Shown here in pieces: positions 17,152-23,334 of a stretch of 46,585 nucleotides of DNA. Numbering within the stretch: the first letter of the stretch is position 1; every line of letters starts with the position of its first letter. The notes beneath the pieces are model-generated. The model saw nothing but the letters and a program-made list of their open reading frames with translations. It searched no databases and was not told where the DNA came from. Both the position numbers and the translations under genes were made by a program. Origin of the DNA: a virus; IMG/VR virus record IMGVR_UViG_3300031841_002410, positions 1 through 46,585 of that record, one strand, 5' to 3'.

Positions 17152-17320
17152 TATATCACCTCATAATTTAGAAGAATGAGTGCCACTGCACCCGTTAATT
17201 GAGTGCAGTGAATCCAAGTAAGGCTTGGGACTGCAGGTTTAAAACTCTAGTACCTGAGCGTCGTGAACGGAATCAGGTTTCGAATATGATAATACTACCA
17301 CATTACGTATAATAAGTACA
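17152..17320 (-). promoter_or_regulatory. Structured leader of the capsid gene with three hairpins
   Basis: No gene fits in these 169 bases. Three inverted repeats stand in a row: CACTGCAC/GTGCAGTG (17184-17191 with 17203-17210), CCAAG/CTTGG (17213-17217 with 17223-17227) and ACCTGA/TCAGGT (17252-17257 with 17273-17278). None has a U-tract, so they look like mRNA stabilising, processing or translational control structures between scaffold and capsid rather than terminators. Confidence 0.5.
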
Positions 17321-18028
17321 CTAAAAAGTAGTCGTTTTATACGATTCGTGTATATCAGCTTCTATTGCATCATTTGAAGGCGTACTGCGACCTCCTGATG
17401 TCGCTAAGTTAGGCTCCTCAGGTTTACTAACGCCAGGCTCAATAACTTTAGGTGTTTGCAAGAACTTAGAAGACTTTTCTAAGAATTCATCAAATGTTAG
17501 CTCACCTTTAGTAAACTGAGTTACTAACCGTGGAGGTAAGTCGTTATTGATAACATCATCATTAATGACGTATTCTGGATTGTTAGCGTTGTACTCAGTA
17601 ACAAGTCTAGTGCGTCGCTCTTTTTCAGTCTCATTCTTAACATGATTCTGTAATTCTGTTTTCTTTTCTTCAAACTTAGAAGTTGCAGCTGTTTTATGCT
17701 CTTCTAGTTTAGCTAACCATGCATCTGGGTCACTAGCTTTTAGCTCAGCTAATTCAGCTTGGTCATCAGTAGTTAGATTATTAGAAACATCTTTTTCCCA
17801 TTGCTTAGCCAGTGCTTTATTTTCAGTACTAAGCTCGATGTTCTCATTTTTCAACTTAGTAAAAGAAGATTGAGTATCTTTTCTACGCTTTTCTATAGTC
17901 GCAGCATATAATACTTCTTCTGATACTTCAACGCCTTCTGGTAAAGCTAGTTTACCTTTGTCGTCTTTAATGAACTGCTCTGCGGTTGATTGAACTTGCT
18001 CGGCGAATGTTGGTGCTTTATCTGTCAT
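17321..18028 (-). CDS. Scaffolding protein
   Basis: A 235-aa highly charged, helical protein directly upstream of the capsid gene. It is dominated by Lys/Glu coiled-coil segments ('TKLKNENIELSTENKALAKQ', 'EEKKTELQNHVKNETEKERR') and ends in a Pro/Ser/Thr linker plus 'DAIEADIHESYKTTTF', the short helical C-terminus that usually contacts the capsid. Size and composition fit internal scaffolds of podoviruses. It is the first gene of the leftward arm. Confidence 0.8.
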   Translation of the reverse strand: MTDKAPTFAEQVQSTAEQFIKDDKGKLALPEGVEVSEEVLYAATIEKRRKDTQSSFTKLKNENIELSTENKALAKQWEKDVSNNLTTDDQAELAELKASDPDAWLAKLEEHKTAATSKFEEKKTELQNHVKNETEKERRTRLVTEYNANNPEYVINDDVINNDLPPRLVTQFTKGELTFDEFLEKSSKFLQTPKVIEPGVSKPEEPNLATSGGRSTPSNDAIEADIHESYKTTTF

Positions 18029-18141
18029 TGCTTTATTCCTCTAAATATGTTATGGTGACAATGAATATTTTATATAAATTATTTACAAATGTACACGTTT
18101 TATTATATAATATTATTTCTTAACTCGAGGAACTATAAAAG
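18029..18141. promoter_or_regulatory. Divergent promoter region between virion and terminase arms
   Basis: This AT-rich 113 bp separates the two transcription arms. For the rightward genes there is TTTACA (18082-18087), an 18-base spacer and TATAAT (18106-18111), near consensus for sigma70. The leftward promoter is less clear; TATAAA on the minus strand near 18069-18074 is the best -10 candidate, with TGTACA 15 bases upstream. The -10 region lies in a small palindrome (ATTATATAAT), a possible operator. Confidence 0.55.
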
Positions 18142-18306
18142 ATGCCCGTCTTTACTTTTTCTACACCAGCAAAACGACCACAGGATGAGATAACAGTAAA
18201 AGCTGTTAAACAGCACTGTGAAAAACACCATCTCAATTTCAGTGGTATTATAGTAGAACTCTTGGAGGACTACAGAAGAGAGAAGGATATAACTAATGAC
18301 GTATGA
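18142..18306 (+). CDS. Small ribbon-helix-helix-like protein, 54 aa
   Basis: A short gene at the head of the rightward arm: it starts at the ATG at 18142 (GAGGAA upstream) and overlaps the terminase small subunit start by 11 bases. The sequence 'DEITVKAVKQHCEKHHLNFS' followed by 'GIIVELLEDYRREK' has the strand-helix-turn-helix plan of Arc/CopG/MetJ ribbon-helix-helix DNA-binding proteins, including the conserved 'N-F-S' turn. It may autoregulate the divergent promoter just upstream, or assist terminase. The fold is an inference from pattern. Confidence 0.6.
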   Translation: MPVFTFSTPAKRPQDEITVKAVKQHCEKHHLNFSGIIVELLEDYRREKDITNDV

Positions 18307-18781
18307 TGAAGAGACTAAATACCAGGCTCTTAGTAGAATACACGCGGGTGAGATGCCTGTCAATGTAGCTAAGGACATGGAGATACCATTGACTACTGTA
18401 TTACGCTGGAACAAGGCTATGAAGGAAGCTAAAGAAGAAGGAGGTCTGAATGCTTTAGTTAACCTGGATAAGGTGGTGGTTAATAAGGTAGTTGAAGGTA
18501 TAGTAGAAACTGAGCCGGAACTGGTAGAAGCGGCTAAGAATCTGACTACACAGTTAGACCACGCTGAGAAGTTAAGAGTAGAGTTACAAACCGCAGCGTT
18601 ACATATAGCAGCCCAGGCTAAGTCCTTTGGTATGAAGACCGAACATACTGGTGACTTATTAGTTATTACTGAAGTGCTGTGCAACCTTCAGAACGCGTTT
18701 TTCAATTCCAATGCAACTCAGGTAAACGTTCAAAACAACTACGGTTACCAAGAGTTCTTATCAGATGAGCCAGCAGCATGA
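18296..18781 (+). CDS. terS: Terminase small subunit
   Basis: A 161-aa protein overlapping the large subunit start (ATGA). The N-terminus is a helix-turn-helix ('ETKYQALSRIHAGEMPVNVAKDMEIPLTTVLRWNKAMKE'), the DNA-recognition part of small terminases. The middle is helical and suited to ring assembly ('AAKNLTTQLDHAEKLRVELQ'), and the C-terminus is Asn/Gln-rich. It recognises the packaging site and loads the large subunit. Identity rests on HTH plus direct coupling to terL. Confidence 0.75.
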   Translation: MTYDEETKYQALSRIHAGEMPVNVAKDMEIPLTTVLRWNKAMKEAKEEGGLNALVNLDKVVVNKVVEGIVETEPELVEAAKNLTTQLDHAEKLRVELQTAALHIAAQAKSFGMKTEHTGDLLVITEVLCNLQNAFFNSNATQVNVQNNYGYQEFLSDEPAA

Positions 18782-20409
18782 CCGGGTTTGTATTAACAGA
18801 AGCTCAATTCACCTTATTGTATCCTGACTTAGCACCTTATTATTCTCGATTTGCTAATCCACCTCCTGTAGGCCTTAGTAAGAAAGAATTCGAAGCTAAA
18901 TACTTAACCTCTAAGTTATGGAGACTTAACAATATCTATAAGATTATCAACAAGGCTGGTGAGTTGGTAACCTTTAAGATGAATTTTGCTCAACATGTAG
19001 TATATGCAGCAAGCAGAGTACATCCTAGGATAATAATCCTTAAATCCAGACAACAAGGCATCAGCACCTTATGGTTAGTTAGCTACTTTGATGACGCTGT
19101 ATGTCAAGGCAATCTTAACTTAGGTCTAATGGCACAAGGTTCAGATGAAGCCGCTACACTATTAGAAAGAACTAAATTGCTATGGGACAAACTAAATGAC
19201 AACGTTAAAGCCTGGAGAAATGTACGACTCCATAAAGATAACTCAAAAGAGTTTAGCTTCTCTAACGATTCTAAAATCTTTATACGAGTATCTTTCCGCT
19301 CAGCTACCTTGCAACGTTTACACATCTCGGAGTTTGGGAAAATCGCGAATCAGTATCCAAAGAGAGCTCGTGAGACAAAAACTGGAACTTTACAAGCGCT
19401 CGGAAAAGGAAACACAGGAGTTATTGAATCGACTGCAGAAGGAATTAATGATTTCAAAGATATGTGGGATAAAGCAGAAATCGCCGACAGAAGTGGAACT
19501 ATGTCATATAAAGATTTTAAGCCCGTTTTCTTGCCCTGGTTTAAGGACCCTGATTGTTACGAGCCAGTTTACCAACCCGATACAGACGATTCTATTGCGT
19601 ACTTTAAAAAGCTAGAAAAAGAAACAGGATACAAGCTAAGTCAAGAGCAGAAGAACTTCTGGATTGCACAAGAAAGAGAACTTGGTAGCGACGTGCACCA
19701 AGAATATCCAGGTACTCCTGATGAAGCTTTCAGTGCGTCGAAGAATGGCTCTTACTGGAGCTCCTTATTCACAGCTGAGGTTGTGCAGCGCAATCGTGCA
19801 GTGACCGACTTATATGACCCTAACCTTCCTGTCGATGTACACTTCGACCTAGGTGTAGATGATTACATGGTCCTTGGCTTCGTGCAGTGGTGGCGAGGAG
19901 AATACCGTATTATAGACGAATACTTCAACGATGGTTATGGTTTAGAGCACTACATCGATGAAATAGCTAGTCGAGGCTACAACATAAGAACTCTTAAATT
20001 CCCTCATGATATAGAAGTGCGTGAGCTATTGACTGGCGACGGTGGAAAAGCAGTTAGCAGGATGGATGGTTGCCGTAAGCTAATTAAGAAGAAGAAGCTT
20101 GGGTGGAAGGTTACTAAGGTCGCAAAGACTAATTTAGCTGATGGTATAGAACGTGTGCGCGTCATAATTAAAGTGCTTCAGATAGACGTCCGCTGCACGT
20201 ATCTCATTAGTTGCTTCCATAAATACACGAAGGAATGGGATGACAAGTTACAAGTATGGAAGAAAACGCCTCGGCATGATGAATACTCGCATGGTGCTGA
20301 TGTAATACGGAGTATCGCTACAGGGACTATCGAGAGTGATAGACATAATCGCTCTAAACATGAACGAGATATTACTGAACCTAAACACAACAGAGGATTT
20401 GACTTATGA
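18778..20409 (+). CDS. terL: Terminase large subunit
   Basis: A 543-aa packaging motor. The ATPase domain has the Walker A-like 'LKSRQQGIST' (about residues 88-97) and a Walker B-like strand ending 'LHISEFGK' (about 179-186). The nuclease domain begins with 'DVHFDLGVDDYMVLGFVQWW' (acidic residues of the RNase H fold, about 357 onward), followed by 'FPHDIE' and a late 'HDEYSHGADVIRSI', the usual last acidic motif. The form is close to P22-like/headful terminases, which would agree with a circularly permuted genome. It lies on the opposite strand from portal and capsid. Confidence 0.9.
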   Translation: MTGFVLTEAQFTLLYPDLAPYYSRFANPPPVGLSKKEFEAKYLTSKLWRLNNIYKIINKAGELVTFKMNFAQHVVYAASRVHPRIIILKSRQQGISTLWLVSYFDDAVCQGNLNLGLMAQGSDEAATLLERTKLLWDKLNDNVKAWRNVRLHKDNSKEFSFSNDSKIFIRVSFRSATLQRLHISEFGKIANQYPKRARETKTGTLQALGKGNTGVIESTAEGINDFKDMWDKAEIADRSGTMSYKDFKPVFLPWFKDPDCYEPVYQPDTDDSIAYFKKLEKETGYKLSQEQKNFWIAQERELGSDVHQEYPGTPDEAFSASKNGSYWSSLFTAEVVQRNRAVTDLYDPNLPVDVHFDLGVDDYMVLGFVQWWRGEYRIIDEYFNDGYGLEHYIDEIASRGYNIRTLKFPHDIEVRELLTGDGGKAVSRMDGCRKLIKKKKLGWKVTKVAKTNLADGIERVRVIIKVLQIDVRCTYLISCFHKYTKEWDDKLQVWKKTPRHDEYSHGADVIRSIATGTIESDRHNRSKHERDITEPKHNRGFDL

Positions 20410-20900
20410 TAAACTATATAGGCATAAAAGAACTAAGAGCTACACCAATGACTAGAGGTGAATACAATCTATACAGAGGCTGGGACTGTCCGCCTGACGA
20501 GAATCCAGGAGACTCTGGCTATCTAGTAGAATACAAGGTTGCGGAAGGCAATAATAGTAATCATGTTAATCATGCTGGCTATATCAGCTGGTCTCCTAGT
20601 GCTGTATTCGACAACCATTACAGATGCTCAGGCTACCTAAGTTTTAGTCATGCTCTTGAACTATTAAAGCAAGGCCATCGCGTGGCGCGCGCAGGGTGGA
20701 ATGGAAAGAGCATGTTTATATTCTTAGTACCAGGGAGCAACTTTAAAGTAAATCGTCCACCTTTATTGGGAATTTACCCTGAAGGTACTGAAATTGACTA
20801 TCACTCTCATATAGATATGAAAACGGCTGATAATCAAGTAGTACCTTGGCTTGCCTCACAAACTGACATGCTTGCTGATGATTGGGAAGTTGTTGGGTAA
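20406..20900 (+). CDS. Tad2-like (DUF2829) protein with N-terminal phage domain
   Basis: A 164-aa two-domain protein. The C-terminal half (about residues 77-164) carries the DUF2829/Tad2 pattern: 'SFSHALELLKQGHRVARAGWNGKSMF' and the ending 'ADNQVVPWLASQTDMLADDWEVVG'. Tad2 proteins block Thoeris defence by sequestering the cyclic ADP-ribose-type signal. The N-terminal half ('RATPMTRGEYNLYRGW', 'DSGYLVEYKV', 'GYISWSPSAVFDNHYR') is another frequent phage domain, often fused to this one. It overlaps the terL stop (ATGA), so is made with terminase. The family match is strong; anti-Thoeris activity is not proven because many DUF2829 members are untested. Confidence 0.75.
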   Translation: MINYIGIKELRATPMTRGEYNLYRGWDCPPDENPGDSGYLVEYKVAEGNNSNHVNHAGYISWSPSAVFDNHYRCSGYLSFSHALELLKQGHRVARAGWNGKSMFIFLVPGSNFKVNRPPLLGIYPEGTEIDYHSHIDMKTADNQVVPWLASQTDMLADDWEVVG

Positions 20901-20926
20901 ATTTAATAAATTTATTAAGCTTACTA

Positions 20927-20970
20927 GGCTTCCTTAGGAAAGTCAAACTCCTGACACGACAAAGGAAGCC
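20927..20970 (+). repeat. Inverted repeat downstream of the Tad2-like gene
   Basis: GGCTTCCTT (20927-20935) pairs perfectly with AAGGAAGCC (20962-20970) across a 26-base loop that itself contains GTCA/TGAC. It lies 26 bases after the Tad2-like stop codon. There is no T-tract after it, so it is not a classical terminator, but it could end or protect the terminase transcript. Confidence 0.4.
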
Positions 20971-21428
20971 GAACTGGCCCTAGCCCCTCAATTGTAGTAA
21001 CTATGAAACTTGAGTAACACATTCACTACAATAGTAATAACTCATCGCTACTGTAGTACATCCAGGACCAGGATAGTGTGACTACTATGATAGTAACATT
21101 GCCATTACATTCTTGATACTCGTAATACTTCGTTACAATTAATTAGTGTACATTTATATAAAGATATGATATTCGCATGTGCATACATATAAATAAGTAT
21201 ACTAAAGTAAGAATCAAGTCAAAACATACCTAGATCGTCCCATATCACACAATAATCTTTACCTAATAGTTAGTACTCATCGAGGAAAATAATGCGATGG
21301 TGGACGATTACTTATAAATCAATAACTTAGAGTTCGAAGCATTTTGTTACATTTAATGACTTTACTTTCTTATATAAAAGTACTATTATTACTTTACTAA
21401 CTACATGTTAGTACGTTCTTTAAAAATT

Positions 21429-21437
21429 TGCTATAGT
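21429..21437 (+). promoter_or_regulatory. Extended -10 promoter candidate for early genes
   Basis: TGCTATAGT is an extended -10 (TGn plus TATAGT). The predicted start near 21444 would place the palindrome 21450-21477 at the 5' end of the mRNA, an arrangement also seen at the two better promoters (22709 and 31418). No good -35 is visible. Confidence 0.35.
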
Positions 21438-21449
21438 CTTAGTTGATTT

Positions 21450-21477
21450 CTAAGTATTAATTTAATACTATACTTAG
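21450..21477 (+). promoter_or_regulatory. Leader palindrome before the first early gene
   Basis: CTAAGTAT (21450-21457) is complementary to ATACTTAG (21470-21477), and inside it AGTATTAA (21453-21460) is complementary to TTAATACT (21462-21469). The two pairings are alternative structures of one leader. The last bases run into the GGAG ribosome site at 21477-21480, so folding could limit translation. An operator function is the other possibility. Confidence 0.4.
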
Positions 21478-21483
21478 GAGACG

Positions 21484-21678
21484 ATGATGAAAAACTTAGA
21501 TACTTTATACTCACTTGATATGGTACTTGTTTTATTTACTTTATTAGATGATAAGAAAGAACCAATATTCAAAACTACTTATTTATATGATAATAGTTTA
21601 TCACCAAAAGAAGTAGAAGCATTCTTAAAAAATAAGTATGGAAATAACTTTGTAGGCCTTTGTAACATCTCAAGATAG
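21484..21678 (+). CDS. Small early protein, 64 aa
   Basis: Not recognised. The ATG at 21484 and the next ATG at 21487 both follow the GGAG site; the second has the better spacing. The protein is a mix of hydrophobic strand and helix ('YSLDMVLVLFTLLDDKKEPIFKTTYLYDN', 'SPKEVEAFLKNKYG'). It is the first gene after the noncoding region and is likely expressed at once after infection, as host-takeover proteins are. Confidence 0.6.
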   Translation: MMKNLDTLYSLDMVLVLFTLLDDKKEPIFKTTYLYDNSLSPKEVEAFLKNKYGNNFVGLCNISR

Positions 21679-21697
21679 TGTCAACGCAAGTTGATAC
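21678..21697 (+). promoter_or_regulatory. Intercistronic hairpin
   Basis: GTGTCAAC and GTTGATAC form an 8-bp stem (one G-T pair) with a GCAA tetraloop of the GNRA type, starting on the last base of the upstream stop codon. No T-tract follows, so an mRNA stability or processing element is more likely than a terminator. Confidence 0.4.
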
Positions 21698-21729
21698 TTA
21701 GAAATTAACTAAACTAAGAGGAAAACGAT

Positions 21730-22158
21730 ATGACTAATATCAAAAAGCAATTCACTAATCTTCATTCACTACTTATTGCGAATCAAGGCAAAAAGTTAAC
21801 TAAAAACTTGGTGGCGGAATTCGAAGAATTAATGACAAGCAAAGTCGCGAGCTCTACGGTGAGAAAAGATGATGAGGGTAATGTTACTCATGTATTTTGT
21901 TACTATCATAAAGAGTGGGAAGACGTCAACGAAGTACCATATGGCAAGAAATCTAATACTGCGAGCGGTTTAAATACTATGTGCAAACAAGGTTTGAGTC
22001 ATTGGACTAAGCAAAATAGAAAAGCTAAGCAAGAAGAGAGTGAACTATTGAGCAAAGTCGCTAGTGGTGAGGTTGATGCGAGCGAAGTTGGTACATTGCT
22101 AGAAGAAATCAAGGAACGAGCTAAGACTATAGTAGCATTTCAAGACCAAGCAAGCTAA
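21730..22158 (+). CDS. Early paralogue A, Cys/His-containing protein of unknown function
   Basis: A 142-aa protein homologous to the product of 22786-23262. Shared core: 'DDEGNV...FCYYHKEWEDVNEVPYGKKSNTASGLNTMCKQGLSHWT' here against 'DEEGNV...RCGYHKKWMDPSVVEFGVKKSSATGLNSMCKDGMSKWT' there, and then 'VASGEVDASEV' against 'VASGEIDAADV'. The conserved C-x2-H and a later Cys could bind zinc. N- and C-terminal parts are charged helices. Similar proteins occur in aquatic phages without a named role, to my recollection. It has its own ribosome site (GAGG) and terminator at 22167. DNA binding is a guess. Confidence 0.65.
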   Translation: MTNIKKQFTNLHSLLIANQGKKLTKNLVAEFEELMTSKVASSTVRKDDEGNVTHVFCYYHKEWEDVNEVPYGKKSNTASGLNTMCKQGLSHWTKQNRKAKQEESELLSKVASGEVDASEVGTLLEEIKERAKTIVAFQDQAS

Positions 22159-22166
22159 ACTAGATG

Positions 22167-22202
22167 AGAATGGGTGATTTTACTAAGTAATTCATCCATT
22201 CT
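22167..22202 (+). terminator. Rho-independent terminator after paralogue A
   Basis: AGAATGGGTGA (22167-22177) pairs with TCATCCATTCT (22192-22202) over 11 bp with one G-T pair and a 14-base loop, followed by TCATTTATTT. It lies 8 bases after the paralogue A stop. Confidence 0.55.
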
Positions 22203-22204
22203 TC

Positions 22205-22342
22205 ATTTATTTAGTACCTTATAAATCCTATATTTATATTTATATATATATATTATATATATTAGACGTATAGACGTCCATACCTATATTTATATATTAA
22301 CCGCTATTTTTTTAAATAGGATTTGTAACGTACTAAATAAAT
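22205..22342. repeat. 27-bp inverted repeat around an AT-rich core
   Basis: The left arm (22205-22231, beginning ATTTATTTAGTAC) and the reverse complement of the right arm (22316-22342) agree at 25 of 27 positions. They flank 84 bp that are nearly pure A/T on the left (alternating TATATA) and include the direct repeat TAGACGTA-TAGACGTC. The region lies between paralogue A and the SET gene and encodes nothing. A cruciform-forming site, replication origin, or recognition site for a dimeric protein would look like this. Confidence 0.6.
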
Positions 22343-22372
22343 AATAAATTAATAAAACGTAGGTACCAAAAC

Positions 22373-22705
22373 ATGACCAGACTATTTGTAAAACTTTCAA
22401 GCATTCACGGTAAAGGCTTATTCACACATTACCATATAAGTGAACATGACCTCATCGCAGTCTTTGAGCAACGACCCGCCACTCCCAGTGAGTTAGCTAG
22501 TGACCATCCTCATGTTATAGAAAACCTGGGTGTCATGATGCTCGGAAAACATAAGTATATAAATCATAGCGATGAGCCGAACGTCGAGCTCTACGACGAC
22601 GGTAGAATTATAGCTATAAGAGATATTGAACCAGGACAGGAAATACTCAGTGACTATGGTCCTTACTTTAGTTCCCTGTACAGTAAGGGTAAGACTCGAA
22701 ATTAA
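22373..22705 (+). CDS. SET-domain protein-lysine methyltransferase
   Basis: A 110-aa protein that consists of little more than a SET domain. Motifs in order: 'SSIHGKGLFT' (the G-x-G/GKGLF SAM-binding start, residues about 9-18), 'KYINHSDEPNVEL' (the NHS-x2-PN motif, about 61-73) and 'IEPGQEILSDYGPYF' (the GEE-x3-DY motif with the catalytic Tyr, about 84-98). All key SET motifs are present, so it is likely active and transfers methyl from SAM to lysine on a protein. Targets are unknown. It lies between two paralogous early genes. Viral stand-alone SET enzymes are known (Chlorella virus vSET) but are uncommon in phages. Confidence 0.8.
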   Translation: MTRLFVKLSSIHGKGLFTHYHISEHDLIAVFEQRPATPSELASDHPHVIENLGVMMLGKHKYINHSDEPNVELYDDGRIIAIRDIEPGQEILSDYGPYFSSLYSKGKTRN

Positions 22706-22708
22706 ATG

Positions 22709-22737
22709 TTTACAACCTTCGAAAATTCATATATAAT
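22709..22737 (+). promoter_or_regulatory. Near-consensus sigma70 promoter for paralogue B
   Basis: TTTACA (22709-22714), a 17-base spacer and a perfect TATAAT (22732-22737). The predicted start near 22744 coincides with a small hairpin ATCTC-ATCT-GAGAT (22743-22756), so the mRNA would begin with a stem. Strong early host-polymerase promoter. Confidence 0.7.
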
Positions 22738-22785
22738 AAAATATCTCATCTGAGATTTTATATAATTTAACTGGAGATTTTAATC

Positions 22786-23262
22786 ATGGCAATTAAGAAA
22801 GCATATCAAGCAATCGTATCACTGTTGGAAGCTAATCGTGGGGAACTAGTAGAGAACATTATCGACAACGTCATTGAGCTCGCATCAGCGAAATCTGGTG
22901 GTGGCGGTGGTAAAGCTACTACTCATCACAGAGATGAAGAAGGTAATGTCGTAGCAATTCGTTGTGGTTACCACAAGAAGTGGATGGACCCATCAGTCGT
23001 TGAGTTCGGTGTTAAGAAATCATCTGCAACTGGACTTAATAGCATGTGTAAAGACGGTATGAGCAAGTGGACATCACAGAACAGTGCTTATGCTAAAGCG
23101 AAAGGTCAACTCTTAGAAGATGTTGCATCAGGTGAGATTGATGCTGCAGACGTTAAAGATGCACTTGACGCACTCGCTGAAGCTAAAGCTGAGATTGTTC
23201 CTATCGAGGGTGATTACCAAGGGTTTGACACTCTTGAAGATTGCTTAGCAGCACAACAGTAG
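22786..23262 (+). CDS. Early paralogue B, probably highly expressed
   Basis: A 158-aa paralogue of the product of 21730-22158 (see core match there). It keeps the C-x2-H (RCGYHKKW) and 'SMCKDGMSKWT' but has a Gly-rich insertion after the N-terminal helices (KSGGGGGK) and a longer acidic C-terminus ('ALAEAKAEIVPIEGDYQGFDTLEDCLAAQQ'). It has its own strong promoter, ribosome site (GGAG, 9 bases before ATG) and terminator, so it is a single-gene transcript. Codon use is richer in G/C than its neighbours, which also suggests high expression. An abundant DNA-binding or host-targeting protein is plausible but unproven. Confidence 0.7.
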   Translation: MAIKKAYQAIVSLLEANRGELVENIIDNVIELASAKSGGGGGKATTHHRDEEGNVVAIRCGYHKKWMDPSVVEFGVKKSSATGLNSMCKDGMSKWTSQNSAYAKAKGQLLEDVASGEIDAADVKDALDALAEAKAEIVPIEGDYQGFDTLEDCLAAQQ

Positions 23263-23275
23263 TCGAGAAACTACC

Positions 23276-23304
23276 AGGGTGACCGAGAAGTCGCCCTTTC
23301 TTTT
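23276..23304 (+). terminator. Rho-independent terminator after paralogue B
   Basis: AGGGTGAC (23276-23283) pairs with GTCGCCCT (23290-23297, one G-T pair) around CGAGAA, followed directly by TTCTTTT. It is the clearest terminator in the rightward arm. Confidence 0.8.
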
Positions 23305-23334
23305 AACTCTTTATATACATTTAGGACTAACAAC

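Larger units (their letters stand above)
20901..21483. other. AT-rich noncoding region, possible origin/control region
   Basis: About 580 bp without a supportable gene. It holds a 9-bp inverted repeat (20927-20970), a TACTAT-G-ATAGTA palindrome (21083-21095), a nested pair of inverted repeats (ATCGTCC/GGACGAT around CATCG/CGATG, about 21234-21307), one of only two GATC sites seen in the genome (21233), an extended -10 promoter candidate (21429-21437) and a palindrome (21450-21477). The mixture of palindromes and AT-rich DNA suits an early control region or replication origin. Confidence 0.45.

Noticed and set aside
17211-17300. tRNA-like folding and a TTTCGAAT T-loop-like string
   Set aside because: No acceptor stem or anticodon arm can be built on either strand.
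18133-18684. Minus-strand frame of 183 aa over the terminase small subunit
   Set aside because: It mirrors terS and the ribbon-helix-helix gene, has a low-complexity Ser/Thr/Leu-rich product, no ribosome site, and no recognisable domain.
21443-21471. TTGATT-N17-TACTAT as the promoter for 21484
   Set aside because: The transcript would start at the ribosome site itself and leave almost no leader; the extended -10 at 21429 is more plausible.
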